64,000 bases of DNA from assembly GCF_900626075.1 (NCBI RefSeq), contig NZ_UYZY01000002.1, forward strand, positions 1,116,001 to 1,180,000, in the 5' to 3' direction. The notes below the pieces were generated by a model. That model was given only the letters and a program-made list of their open reading frames with translations. It searched no databases and was not told where the DNA came from. The stretch is from Clostridium transplantifaecale. GTDB taxonomy: Bacteria > Bacillota > Clostridia > Lachnospirales > Lachnospiraceae. Numbering within the stretch: position 1 is the first letter of the stretch; the number at the start of each line of letters is the position of its first letter. Below, piece by piece: positions 29,155 through 38,337 of this stretch. The translations under genes were made by a program, and so were the position numbers.

Positions 29155-30204
29155 ATGTTCGACGGTAAAGAATACGTATATGCGGTATACGAGGAGAAAA
29201 GCTTTTCAAAAGCGGCGCAAAAGCTGTATATCACCCAGCCTGCGTTAAGCACGGCGATCAAGAAGGTGGAGAAAAAAATAGGCAGTCCGATATTTGACAG
29301 GAGCACTTCGCCTATCGGTCTCACTCCCAGCGGCGAAGTTTACATTGATGCCATTGAAAAGTTATTTGCCCTGGAGCAGAATACGATTAACCAACTGAAT
29401 AACCTGAACGGTCTTCTGACCGGTAAACTGGCAATCGGAGGAACTATATTTTTTACCTCCTTTATTTTGCCGGGTCTGCTCGGTGAATTCTCCAGAAAAT
29501 ACCCTCAGATTAAGATTGAACTGATCGAAGGGACAACCTCCCAGCTGACCGATAAGCTGATGGGAGAAGAACTCGATTTAATTATCGACAATTCGGAACT
29601 GGATGATAAAAATTACGAAAAATATTATTACAATACGGAGCGGATTATTTTGGCCGTCCCCAGGGAATTTGAGATTAACAGAGAGCTGATGGAATATCAG
29701 CTTACTGCAGCCGACATTACGGCGAAGCGCCATAGCGACGATGCGTTTCCCGCACTGCCGCTTCCGCTGCTTAAGAATACGCCGTTTATTTTTGTCAAGG
29801 AAGAGAACAGTATCTATAAGCGGGGCGTGAAGATGTGCGGCCGTCAGAATTATACACCGAATATTATTCTGAAACCGGATCAGGTCGTATCGGCTTTCAA
29901 TATGGCGGGAAAAGGGATCGGGGCAACCTTTATTCCGGACGGCCTCGTTGCCAGCCTGTCGTATGAGGTTCCTCTGTGTTATTATAAGATGGATGAATCA
30001 CTTTCCGTCAGACAGGTCTATTTTTACAAGAAGCGCAACAAATATCTGACCAAGACGATGGAAGAATTTATCCGTGTGGCGGTAGGCGACGAGGGTTTCC
30101 AGAAGGTAAGGGAAGCCAGGGAAAAAGAAAACCAGGAAAAGAAAAACCAGGAAAAGAAGAATCAGGAGAAACGGAATGGAACGAAAAACACCGGCGGCAT
30201 TTGA
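29155..30204 (+). CDS. LysR-family transcriptional regulator with repetitive tail
   Basis: 349 residues. The N-terminal winged HTH (KSFSKAAQKLYITQPALSTAIKKVE, ~15-40) is followed by a LysR effector-binding domain (~90-300, e.g. LAIGGTIFFTSFILPGLLGEFS). The final ~25 residues are a KNQEK repeat encoded by tandem 15-bp units, and the next gene starts within it. GGAGGAAAG precedes the start. Its effector and targets are unknown; it is in the same direction and overlapping with the VWA/MoxR module, so may regulate that run through the dyad at 29031. Confidence 0.85.
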   Translation: MFDGKEYVYAVYEEKSFSKAAQKLYITQPALSTAIKKVEKKIGSPIFDRSTSPIGLTPSGEVYIDAIEKLFALEQNTINQLNNLNGLLTGKLAIGGTIFFTSFILPGLLGEFSRKYPQIKIELIEGTTSQLTDKLMGEELDLIIDNSELDDKNYEKYYYNTERIILAVPREFEINRELMEYQLTAADITAKRHSDDAFPALPLPLLKNTPFIFVKEENSIYKRGVKMCGRQNYTPNIILKPDQVVSAFNMAGKGIGATFIPDGLVASLSYEVPLCYYKMDESLSVRQVYFYKKRNKYLTKTMEEFIRVAVGDEGFQKVREAREKENQEKKNQEKKNQEKRNGTKNTGGI

Positions 30205-31519
30205 ACAGGAAAAGGCCGAAGAGCTCGCTGCTATCTGTCGTGATATACTGATAAATACGAGAAACGAGCTTTACCTGCATCTGCGTTTTATGGACGCGGC
30301 GCTCAGTTCCCTTATGTTTGTACCGGATTTTACCGCCAGGGGGGCAGGGACGGACGGCTTCTGCTATACGTACCAGCCCGAGTTTCTGGCGGAAAAATAT
30401 ATGGATGGGCGTGTTTATGTAAACCGGCTGTATTTCCACTCCATCCTCCACTGTATCTTTGCCCATATGGACACAAGGGGAAAGAGAGCCGAAGAACTGT
30501 GGAACCTGGCGTGTGATATTGCTGTTGAATATATGATAGACGGGATGGAGATAAGGTGCCTCCACCGTCCCCAGTCTCCCGTGAGGAGGGAGTGTTATAT
30601 GCGCCTGAAAGAGAAAACAAAGGTTATGAATGCCCAGAGTATTTACCGCTGCCTCCAGGAAGAAAATCTGCCGGAGGGGCGGTATCTTTCGCTTATGGCA
30701 GAATTTTACAGGGATGATCACTCCCGCTGGAATGATAAAAACGACAGACCGGAGATACCCCAGGAGAGAAAGAACAAGTGGGATAATCTGCGCGAATCAA
30801 TGGAGACGGAGATGGAATCCTTTTCCAAAAAGGCGTCGGAGGAGGCCGGGGAGTTGTCCCGCCAGGTGAAGATAGAGAACCGGGAACGGTATGATTACAG
30901 GGGATTTTTGAGAAAATTTTCGGTGATGAAGGAGACGGTTCAGATCGATACCGACGCTTTCGATTACATTTACTATGATTACGGACTGAGAACCTATGGA
31001 AATATGCCTCTGATTGAACCTCTGGAGACAAAGGAGGTAAAAAAGATAGAGGAATTTGCCATCGTAATCGATACTTCCATGTCATGCTCCGGCGAGCTTG
31101 TGAAACGGTTTCTGGAACAGACATATGCCGTACTCTCGGAAGCGGAAAGTTTTTTTACAAAGGTGAACGTACATGTGATACAATGTGATGAAAAGATTCA
31201 GAGTGACCGGAAAATCGAGTCGGCCCTGGAGCTTAAGGATTATATGGAGCATATGGAGATTGCCGGAGGCGGAGGCACCGATTTCAGGCCTGCGTTCCAG
31301 TATGTGGACTCTCTGGTGCAGAAAAAGGTATTTACCGGGCTTAAGGGCCTCATCTATTTTACGGACGGCTACGGGATGTTTCCGGTCCACAGGCCGGCCT
31401 ATGATACGGCATTTGTATTTATGCGGGATGATTACAGCGACGCGGATGTTCCGCCCTGGGCGATCAAGCTGATTCTGAATCCGGAAGAGTTTGAGGATGA
31501 AGGAGAAGACGTGGACTGA
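30176..31519 (+). CDS. DUF2201 protein: metallopeptidase-like plus VWA-like domain
   Basis: 447 residues. The N-terminal region holds HSILHCIFAH (~85), the place where DUF2201_N proteins carry a zinc HExxH motif; here Glu is replaced by Ser, so peptidase activity is doubtful. The C-terminal half is a VWA-like fold with a MIDAS-type DTSMSCSGE (~300), then GGGGTDFRP and YFTDGYG. Such proteins partner with MoxR ATPases to assemble or remodel metal-containing complexes. It overlaps the LysR gene by 29 bases, and its ribosome site (CAGGAGAAA) lies in that gene's repeats. The MoxR ATPase follows one gene later. Confidence 0.8.
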   Translation: MERKTPAAFEQEKAEELAAICRDILINTRNELYLHLRFMDAALSSLMFVPDFTARGAGTDGFCYTYQPEFLAEKYMDGRVYVNRLYFHSILHCIFAHMDTRGKRAEELWNLACDIAVEYMIDGMEIRCLHRPQSPVRRECYMRLKEKTKVMNAQSIYRCLQEENLPEGRYLSLMAEFYRDDHSRWNDKNDRPEIPQERKNKWDNLRESMETEMESFSKKASEEAGELSRQVKIENRERYDYRGFLRKFSVMKETVQIDTDAFDYIYYDYGLRTYGNMPLIEPLETKEVKKIEEFAIVIDTSMSCSGELVKRFLEQTYAVLSEAESFFTKVNVHVIQCDEKIQSDRKIESALELKDYMEHMEIAGGGGTDFRPAFQYVDSLVQKKVFTGLKGLIYFTDGYGMFPVHRPAYDTAFVFMRDDYSDADVPPWAIKLILNPEEFEDEGEDVD

Positions 31520-31571
31520 TAAGGACCGCCGCCTGCACCGGTGACATTCAGGACGAAAGGAGAAACGAACA

Positions 31572-32057
31572 ATGAGAAGAAAAGACAGGGGAATTGAGAA
31601 TCAAAATGAAATTATGGAAATAATAAAGAGATGCCGCGTGTGCAGCCTCGCATTTTCCGGAGAGGACTATCCCTATGTGATTCCCATCAACTTTGGAGTT
31701 GGCGTTAAGGACGGAAAAACTGTTTTCTATTTCCACGGAGCCGGAGAAGGCACCAAGTTTGACCGGATCAAATGCGATAACAGGATCGCATTCTCCATGT
31801 ATGCGGAGGAAGAGCTGGTCTTAAAAGAGCCTGCCTGCAAGACGACAATGCTTTATGAGAGCGTCTGCGGCACGGGAAGGGCGTCCGTCGTGGAGGATAT
31901 GGAAGAAAAGTATGAGGCGCTGAATCTGATCATGCGCCAGTATGACAGAGAGAGCGGGGCATTTGAATTTGACGCCAGGGTTGTGGAAAAAACAGCCGTT
32001 TTTAAACTCGAAGCAGAAGACATGACAGGAAAGACGAATAGACCGAAAAACAGGTGA
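31572..32057 (+). CDS. pyridoxamine 5'-phosphate oxidase-like flavin-binding protein
   Basis: 161 residues of the split-barrel PNPOx/NimA-like family. The pattern CRVCSLAFSGEDYPYVIPINFG then FYFHGAGEGTKFDRI and a closing VCGTGRASVV is typical. Members bind FMN, F420 or haem and act as reductases; this one is closest to the NimA-like group in many anaerobes. GAAAGGAG precedes the start. It is wedged between the VWA and MoxR genes (6 bp to the latter), suggesting a functional link with that module or simple operon insertion. Confidence 0.8.
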   Translation: MRRKDRGIENQNEIMEIIKRCRVCSLAFSGEDYPYVIPINFGVGVKDGKTVFYFHGAGEGTKFDRIKCDNRIAFSMYAEEELVLKEPACKTTMLYESVCGTGRASVVEDMEEKYEALNLIMRQYDRESGAFEFDARVVEKTAVFKLEAEDMTGKTNRPKNR

Positions 32058-32063
32058 TGTGAC

Positions 32064-33614
32064 ATGAATATCAAGCGGGCAAAGCAAGAAATTAAAAACT
32101 GCATCGAAGCGTATCTTTTGAAGGATGGACGCGGGGAGTATCTGCTCCCTGCCGTCCGCCAGAGGCCGGTTCTGTTAATGGGGCCTCCGGGAATCGGAAA
32201 AACACAGATTATGGAGCAGATTGCCAGAGAATGCCAGGTGGGACTGGTTTCCTATACCATTACGCACCATACAAGGCAGAGCGCCATCGGCCTTCCTTAT
32301 ATTGTGGAGAAAGAATACGCCGGACGGCCATGCTCCGTGACGGAGTACACGATGAGCGAGATCGTGGCCTCCATTTATGACAGGATGGAGGAGACGGGGC
32401 TTAAGGAAGGAATCCTTTTTATCGATGAGATCAACTGTGTGTCCGAGACGCTGGCGCCGATGATGCTCCAGTTTTTGCAGTGCAAGACATTCGGGAACCA
32501 CAGAATTCCCGACGGCTGGATCATTGTGACGGCCGGAAACCCGCCGGAATACAATAAATCCGTCAGGGAGTTTGATATTGCGACCCTGGACAGGATTAAG
32601 AAAATCGATGTGGAGGCAGATTACAAAGTCTGGAAGGAATATGCGGTCATGACCGATATCCATCCGGCAGTTACCGCTTATCTGGAAGCCAGGCCTGAAC
32701 ATTTTTACAGGATAGAGACAACCGTGGACGGCAAACGTTTTGCGACGCCGAGGGGCTGGGAAGATCTTGCCCGTTTTCTGGAAATATATGAAAAACTCGG
32801 AAAAACGGTTGACAGGGACGTCGTATATCAGTATATTGAACATCCGGGTATAGCAAAGGATTTCGCCAATTACCTGGAGCTTTACAGCAAGTATAAAACA
32901 GATTACCAGATCGAACGGATCCTTTCCGGTGAACCGGATACGGAGATGGTGCGCCGTGTGGCGGCCGCGCCTTTTGATGAGCGATTCAGTGTTGTGAGCC
33001 TTGTCCTGTCCCATTTAAACGGGCGGTTCAAGGATATTTACCTGAAGGGACGGTATCTTGAGCTTCTGAGGGAAGAACTGGGTATGTTCAGGCAGATGGC
33101 CGAAAAAACGCCGGATACAGAGGCGGGAACGAAGACCGCAAAAGCAATGACGGCGGAGAGCGCCGCCGCTCTGCTGGAAAACCTGGCTGCGGAGATGGTT
33201 TTGGATTTGGAAAAGAGGCATAAGGCAGGACTCATCAGCAGAAGAGAAGAGCATCTTAACCGGGATGCGGCGGAAAAACTGCAGGATTACGCCCTGACAC
33301 TGGAAAAAGAGCATATCGTTTCCCCTGAGGAAGGTTTTGAAAAAGTCAAAGAGCTGTTCGGGGGAGAAGCACGGGAATACGACACAATGTCGGAGACAGC
33401 CCTTACAATGCTGGAACACGGCTTTGATTTTATGGAGGCAGCCTTCGCCGCGGGCCAGGAGATGGTCATTTTTGTGACGGAGCTGAATACAAATTATTAC
33501 AGTGTGAATTTTTTAAGGGAAAACAGATGTGAGCGTTATTATGAATACAATAAAAATCTCCTGTTTGAGGACAGAGAGAGTGACATCAGAAAAAGACTGG
33601 CACAGAGGACTTAA
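32064..33614 (+). CDS. MoxR-like AAA+ ATPase
   Basis: 516 residues. Walker A is GPPGIGKT (~39-46), Walker B LFIDEINC (~117-124), sensor 1 is in IIVTAGNPPEYN, and an arginine region follows. The AAA+ core ends near 250. The remaining ~260 residues are helical and lack a recognised domain. MoxR ATPases act with VWA proteins to insert cofactors or activate complexes; the DUF2201 VWA partner is two genes upstream. The C-terminal extension makes it longer than the usual ~330 residues. Confidence 0.85.
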   Translation: MNIKRAKQEIKNCIEAYLLKDGRGEYLLPAVRQRPVLLMGPPGIGKTQIMEQIARECQVGLVSYTITHHTRQSAIGLPYIVEKEYAGRPCSVTEYTMSEIVASIYDRMEETGLKEGILFIDEINCVSETLAPMMLQFLQCKTFGNHRIPDGWIIVTAGNPPEYNKSVREFDIATLDRIKKIDVEADYKVWKEYAVMTDIHPAVTAYLEARPEHFYRIETTVDGKRFATPRGWEDLARFLEIYEKLGKTVDRDVVYQYIEHPGIAKDFANYLELYSKYKTDYQIERILSGEPDTEMVRRVAAAPFDERFSVVSLVLSHLNGRFKDIYLKGRYLELLREELGMFRQMAEKTPDTEAGTKTAKAMTAESAAALLENLAAEMVLDLEKRHKAGLISRREEHLNRDAAEKLQDYALTLEKEHIVSPEEGFEKVKELFGGEAREYDTMSETALTMLEHGFDFMEAAFAAGQEMVIFVTELNTNYYSVNFLRENRCERYYEYNKNLLFEDRESDIRKRLAQRT

Positions 33615-33620
33615 TACAGA

Positions 33621-35234
33621 ATGAGAAAATGGAGAAAGATGTCTCTGCTCGTCTATGCGGCAGAACTGTTACTGCTTCTTGCGGTTCTTGTACTGGTGGT
33701 AAAGTTTGTACCTGATTTCGGTAAAAAAGGGGAAGAACAGACCATGTACGGAAGCAGCGGAGAGCAGATAGAAGAAAGTACGGGAACTACGGAAGGCGAA
33801 AAGGAGAGCGCAGAAACCGGAGAAACGCCGGAGAGTATGGAAGCCGGGGCGGACTCGGAACACCGTGGTACCGGCGCCGGAAGAAAAAAAGGGAGTCATT
33901 CCGGAGGAGATACCGCCGGTCAGGAGACGGAGGCGGAGGAAGAGCCGTACCGTCCGCCTACGATGATTGTTGCGTCGGATTTACACTACCAGTCTCCTAA
34001 AATGACGGATTTCAGGGAATCCCTGGACACCTACACAGAGTGGAATGACGGAACAGTGGTGCCGTACCTGGATGTGATTGCCGATGCTTTTCTGGAGGAA
34101 GTCCTGAAGCAGAAACCGTCCGTCCTGATCCTGAGCGGAGATATTTCACAGAACGGTGAGAAGGTGAATCACCAGGAACTGGCGAAGAAGCTTAAGAGGG
34201 TACAGGATGCGGGAATCCCGGTGCTTGTCATACCTGGCAACCACGATATCAACCATCCATGGGCAGCCACCTATTTTGACGATAAGAAAGAAACGGCCGA
34301 GGGCGTCGATGCCCGTGGCTTTTACGATATTTACCACGAGTTTGGCTATGATCAGGCGTCATCCAGGGATGAGGATTCCCTGAGTTACCTTTACAGGCTG
34401 GATGAACATTATTGGATGATGATGCTGGATTCATGCATCTACGAACCCGTCCATGAGACGGGAGGCAGAATTAAAGATACGACCCTTGTCTGGATGAGGG
34501 AGCAGCTTGAGGCGGCGAAGGAGGCCGGAGCCATGGTAATCCCCGTAGCCCATCACAATCTGCTGAAGGAGAGCACTCTCTATCCGGAGGAGTGTACGCT
34601 GGAAAACTACAGGGATGTCGTACGGCTTCTGGAAGAATATAAGCTTCCTATTTACATAAGCGGCCATCTTCATCTGCAGAGGGTGAAAAAGAACGTGGAA
34701 AGTCCGCTGGATGAAGGAAAATACGGTATTTATGAGATTGTTTCCTCCTCCCTCGCTATCCCACCCTGCCAGTATGGAATTATTAACTGGACAGAAGACG
34801 GCAGTTTCCGTTATCATACAAAAGAGGTGGATATCTCCGGCTGGGCGGAGCGCTATCAGGAAGAAGACCCGAACCTGCTTAATTTTAAAGAATACAGCAG
34901 CCGGTTTTTGATAGAGACAATCAGCAACCAGACGTTTAAGGGGCTGGAAACCATACCCGAGGAGCGAAAACTGGAGATGGCGGAGCTTTACGGCACTCTG
35001 AACAGCGCCTATTGCTCGGGAACTCCGATCAGCGCGTCCAAAGTGAAGAACAGCAGGACTTATTTTTACTGGGAACGTTACCTGGGAGCCAGTAAATGGT
35101 TTGACCGCCTCAGCGCGATACTGAGAGACACGAAAAAAGACCACAATTCCCTGAGCCTCACCGCGGGAAAAGACTTTCCGGAGTGGTTTAAGGAAGAGGC
35201 AGATGCGGAATCGTTACCGGACAATGACAGATAA
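33621..35234 (+). CDS. membrane-anchored calcineurin-like metallophosphoesterase
   Basis: 537 residues. A single N-terminal transmembrane segment (~11-30) is followed by a ~75-residue Glu/Gly/Ser-rich linker and the catalytic domain. Motifs are ASDLHY, LSGDISQNGE, PGNHDINH, VAHHNL and SGHLHLQ. It is a paralogue of the lipoprotein at 25104 with different anchoring, so two related surface phosphoesterases lie 7 kb apart. It starts 6 bp after the MoxR gene and is probably in the same transcript. Substrate unknown. Confidence 0.87.
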   Translation: MRKWRKMSLLVYAAELLLLLAVLVLVVKFVPDFGKKGEEQTMYGSSGEQIEESTGTTEGEKESAETGETPESMEAGADSEHRGTGAGRKKGSHSGGDTAGQETEAEEEPYRPPTMIVASDLHYQSPKMTDFRESLDTYTEWNDGTVVPYLDVIADAFLEEVLKQKPSVLILSGDISQNGEKVNHQELAKKLKRVQDAGIPVLVIPGNHDINHPWAATYFDDKKETAEGVDARGFYDIYHEFGYDQASSRDEDSLSYLYRLDEHYWMMMLDSCIYEPVHETGGRIKDTTLVWMREQLEAAKEAGAMVIPVAHHNLLKESTLYPEECTLENYRDVVRLLEEYKLPIYISGHLHLQRVKKNVESPLDEGKYGIYEIVSSSLAIPPCQYGIINWTEDGSFRYHTKEVDISGWAERYQEEDPNLLNFKEYSSRFLIETISNQTFKGLETIPEERKLEMAELYGTLNSAYCSGTPISASKVKNSRTYFYWERYLGASKWFDRLSAILRDTKKDHNSLSLTAGKDFPEWFKEEADAESLPDNDR

Positions 35235-35248
35235 GGAGTGATAGGACT

Positions 35249-36124
35249 ATGATATATGAAGGAGTTGTATACAGACCCCCGAGTGAGGCCAGGAGCCTGA
35301 TTGTACAGGTGACAATCGGCTGCGCGCACAATACCTGTACATTCTGCAATATGTACAAGGAAAAAGAGTTCCGCGTCCGCAAGATGGATGAGATCATGGC
35401 GGATCTTCAGGAGGCCCATGACGCCTATGCGGCCTATGTAAAGAAAGTTTTCCTTGCCGACGGGGACGCCCTGATTATGAAGACGGAAGATCTGCTTACG
35501 ATTCTGGAAGCCGTCAGACGCCTGTTTCCTAATGTGACAAGAGTTGCCTCCTACGGAACGGCGCAGGATATACTGCGAAAATCGGAGGACGAACTGAGGC
35601 AGCTTAAGGAAGCCGGACTGGGAATTGTCTATGTCGGCGCGGAAACGGGAGACGATGAAATCCTCGAATACATCCACAAGGGAGTGACGGCCCGGCAGGT
35701 AATTGATGCGGGACAGAAATTAAAACGGTGTGGAATCGCCACCTCGGTAACGCTGATTTCGGGCCTTGGAGGCCGGAAAAAGGTCAAAGAGCACGCGCTT
35801 TCCTGTGCAAAACTCATTTCCGAGATGAACCCGGAATTCGCTTCTTTCCTGACGCTCCGCCTCTATGAGGGCACACCGATGTACGACGATGTCGTGGAGG
35901 GACGCTTTGAGCGTATCACGGCGGATGAGATTATGGATGAGATGAAGATTTTCCTGGAAAATGTGGATTCTCCGGGAACCGTGTTCCGTACTAATCATGC
36001 ATCCAACTATGTCGTCCTGGCAGGGAATATGAACGAAGATATTCCAGAAATGCTTGAAACCCTCGAGAGGGCGAAAGAAAGCCAGCATTACAGAAGATTC
36101 AGAGAGACAGGGGATTTATTATAA
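35249..36124 (+). CDS. radical SAM protein with CX4CX2C cluster motif
   Basis: 291 residues. The iron-sulfur motif is CAHNTCTFC (residues ~27-35), with four residues between the first two cysteines rather than three. LGIVYVGAETGDDEIL and ISGLGGR are SAM-domain elements. The family is common in clostridia and is usually annotated only as a radical SAM protein; no reaction is known to me. RBS AAGGAGTG precedes the start. The next gene begins immediately after its stop codon, so they are likely coupled. Confidence 0.8.
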   Translation: MIYEGVVYRPPSEARSLIVQVTIGCAHNTCTFCNMYKEKEFRVRKMDEIMADLQEAHDAYAAYVKKVFLADGDALIMKTEDLLTILEAVRRLFPNVTRVASYGTAQDILRKSEDELRQLKEAGLGIVYVGAETGDDEILEYIHKGVTARQVIDAGQKLKRCGIATSVTLISGLGGRKKVKEHALSCAKLISEMNPEFASFLTLRLYEGTPMYDDVVEGRFERITADEIMDEMKIFLENVDSPGTVFRTNHASNYVVLAGNMNEDIPEMLETLERAKESQHYRRFRETGDLL

Positions 36125-37015
36125 ATGATTTATCTGATACTGGCGGTACTCTGCAGTGCATCCATGGCTGTGGCGCTGCGCCTGAGCGAAGAGTACAGCA
36201 GCAATAAATATGCAATCCTGACGGGAAATTATGTGACCTGCACCGTGGTTGCTTTCCTGATGCTCCCGGAGAAACAGATCATTCCGACTGCGAAGTTTCT
36301 GATGACGGTATCTGCCGGGGACCCGGGGCTGAAAGCGGCGATGATGACGGCCATGGCCGCCGGAATATTGAATGGAATCTTCTTTCTGGGGTCGCTTCTG
36401 TTTTTACAGTACAGCATCAGGAAGAACGGGGCCGTCCTGTCATCCGCTTTTGCGAAACTGGGAATCATGCTGCCGGTGGCAGCCAGTATTCTTTTTTTAA
36501 ACGAGAGGCCGACGGTTCTTCAGACGGCGGGGATGGCCCTCGTCGTGGCAGCTATTCTTGTGATTAATCTGGAAAAAGGAAAAGGAGGGGCATCTGCAAA
36601 GATGGCCCTCCTTGTGCTGTTTCTCTTCAGCGGAGCGGGAGACGGGATGTCAAAGGTATTTGAACATATCGGGGAACGCAGGTTTGACGCTTTGTTTTTA
36701 TTTTACACATTCCTGACCGCCCTGATTCTGTGCCTGATCCCAATGCTCTGTGAGGTGTTCCGGGAGAAGAAGAGACTGAAGGCGGTAGATTTTATCAGCG
36801 GCATCTTTGTCGGAATCCCCAACTATTTTTCAACCTCCCTGCTTCTGGCGGCGGTCACCAGACTGCCCGCGTACCTTGCCTACCCGTGCTTCAGTGTGGG
36901 TACAATCCTGATTGTCTGCTTTGTGAGCGTTCTGGTTTTGAAGGATAAGATGACAAAGCGGCAGGTATATGGGTGCGGGATGATCCTTCTGGCGCTGGTG
37001 CTGCTGAACCTGTAG
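36125..37015 (+). CDS. EamA/DMT-like membrane transporter
   Basis: 296 residues with about ten hydrophobic helices, e.g. MIYLILAVLCSASMAVALRL and the last LVLKDKMTKRQVYGCGMILLALVLL. The EamA repeat is recognisable in AVLSSAFAKLGIMLPVAASILFLNERPT. The substrate is unknown. The start codon directly abuts the stop of the radical SAM gene; a CAGGGGA ribosome site lies inside that gene. End of the long plus-strand run, convergent with the glycosylase gene 22 bp away. Confidence 0.8.
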   Translation: MIYLILAVLCSASMAVALRLSEEYSSNKYAILTGNYVTCTVVAFLMLPEKQIIPTAKFLMTVSAGDPGLKAAMMTAMAAGILNGIFFLGSLLFLQYSIRKNGAVLSSAFAKLGIMLPVAASILFLNERPTVLQTAGMALVVAAILVINLEKGKGGASAKMALLVLFLFSGAGDGMSKVFEHIGERRFDALFLFYTFLTALILCLIPMLCEVFREKKRLKAVDFISGIFVGIPNYFSTSLLLAAVTRLPAYLAYPCFSVGTILIVCFVSVLVLKDKMTKRQVYGCGMILLALVLLNL

Positions 37016-37037
37016 CGATAAGGCGCGACAGGCTGGG

Positions 37038-37919
37038 TCAGGAACTGCGCCCGTTTAACACTGTGCGTTCATAGTAAAATATATATTGCTGCATCACTCC
37101 GGCGCAGCCCCTGTATTTTCCAAAGTTATCCTGCACCATCATCTCGTACAGGCGGCTTTTGGGAGCAGAGTCATATTTTTTCCTGTAATAATGGTTCATC
37201 AGAATCTGCTGTATCCAGGTGTCCACGGGAAAAGCCTCCACGTGGTGCAGCCCGAAAAGGCAGATGCAGTTAGCCACCTTAGTCCCTATGCCATAGAAGC
37301 CGCTCAGGTATTCCATGGCTTTTTTATAATCCATTGCCGAGAGAAGTGAAAGATCCAGGTTTTTGTCATCCGCGTCGCGGCAGATGCGGTGGATATACTT
37401 GGCCCTATAGCCCAGCTTCAATGACTGAAGGTCCTCTAAGGAGGCCTTTTTTAATTGGGATGGAGTGGGAAACGTGTGGTAAAGTACGGTTTTACCGCAG
37501 GCTGAACGAGCCTGTCTCTCCTCCCCGTACAGTCGGCTTAAGTTTTCTACCGCCTCCCTAATCTTGGGGATGGTGCGCTGCTGGGAGATAATGAAGGTTA
37601 TAATCATTTCCCAGGGATCCTGGTTCAAAATGCGGATACCGCTGCCCGCGCAGGCGGCCTCCTGGAGGTAAACATCGCGTTTCCTAACGGAGGAAATGAT
37701 GGCGCCGTAGTCGGTTTCAAGATCAAAGTAACGGCTCCAGAACGGAAAGTCCTCATCGGAACAGTGAAAGCAGAAGGTCTGTTCCTCCTGGACGACTTCC
37801 ACATAGCGGCCGCCGCTCACCGTCCTGTATCTGCCGGGTTCCAGGCAGTTCATGCGGAAACATTGGCCGGATTCGGCGATTTGCTGCAGGTCGAAATTGG
37901 TTATCTTTTTTGTAATCAT
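37038..37919 (-). CDS. 8-oxoguanine DNA glycosylase/AP lyase, OGG family
   Basis: 293 residues. N-terminal OGG domain (ITNFDLQQIAESGQCFRM), then a helix-hairpin-helix (LSGFYGIGTKVANCICLFGL, ~200-220). In that motif the Lys of GTKVA is in the position of the catalytic Lys249 of human OGG1. The downstream VDTWIQQIL supplies the conserved catalytic Asp. It removes oxidised guanine and cuts the AP site. Size and motifs match the clostridial Ogg enzymes. Monocistronic on the minus strand. Confidence 0.9.
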   Translation of the reverse strand: MITKKITNFDLQQIAESGQCFRMNCLEPGRYRTVSGGRYVEVVQEEQTFCFHCSDEDFPFWSRYFDLETDYGAIISSVRKRDVYLQEAACAGSGIRILNQDPWEMIITFIISQQRTIPKIREAVENLSRLYGEERQARSACGKTVLYHTFPTPSQLKKASLEDLQSLKLGYRAKYIHRICRDADDKNLDLSLLSAMDYKKAMEYLSGFYGIGTKVANCICLFGLHHVEAFPVDTWIQQILMNHYYRKKYDSAPKSRLYEMMVQDNFGKYRGCAGVMQQYIFYYERTVLNGRSS

Positions 37920-38018
37920 GATATAGGTTCCTTTATGTATGTGGCGGGTGTTGGTGAATTAAGATTCCGGGTGATTTTAAGCTGTTTTCTGAGGTGGACG
38001 CAGAAATCAGCATGCGCA

Positions 38019-38049
38019 GGTATAATGTCTACTTTGTGGACATTATACC
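38019..38049. promoter_or_regulatory. perfect 11-bp inverted repeat, probable operator
   Basis: GGTATAATGTC (38019-38029) and GACATTATACC (38039-38049) around 9 bp, 100 bp upstream of the OGG gene. TATAAT lies within the left arm, so a bound repressor would cover a -10 box. The rest of 37920-38337 contains only AT-rich DNA and the promoter below. Confidence 0.5.
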
Positions 38050-38226
38050 ATAATACTACTTTTATTTTTAAGAAAATAATTCCACATAATAAACAACCCC
38101 TAAAATAATTGGGATGAGGAACAACATAAAGGGTAATGCCTTAGCCTGCTGCCTGCTTTGCTGTAAATGCGATTTTTGCCATATACCAGATATTTCTAAA
38201 AAATAGATAAAATTTTAACATATTTA

Positions 38227-38255
38227 TTGCACAAGTAAAATACGTTTAGTATACT
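38227..38255 (+). promoter_or_regulatory. predicted sigma-A promoter of the zinc-ribbon gene
   Basis: TTGCAC (38227-38232), a 17-bp spacer and TATACT (38250-38255). Confidence 0.6.
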
Positions 38256-38337
38256 AATAAATATCCCGGTAATGCAGTGATACGCAATAAACCGGACAGA
38301 GCGATGCAGCAGAGTAATCAGAAATCAGGTGGCGGGT

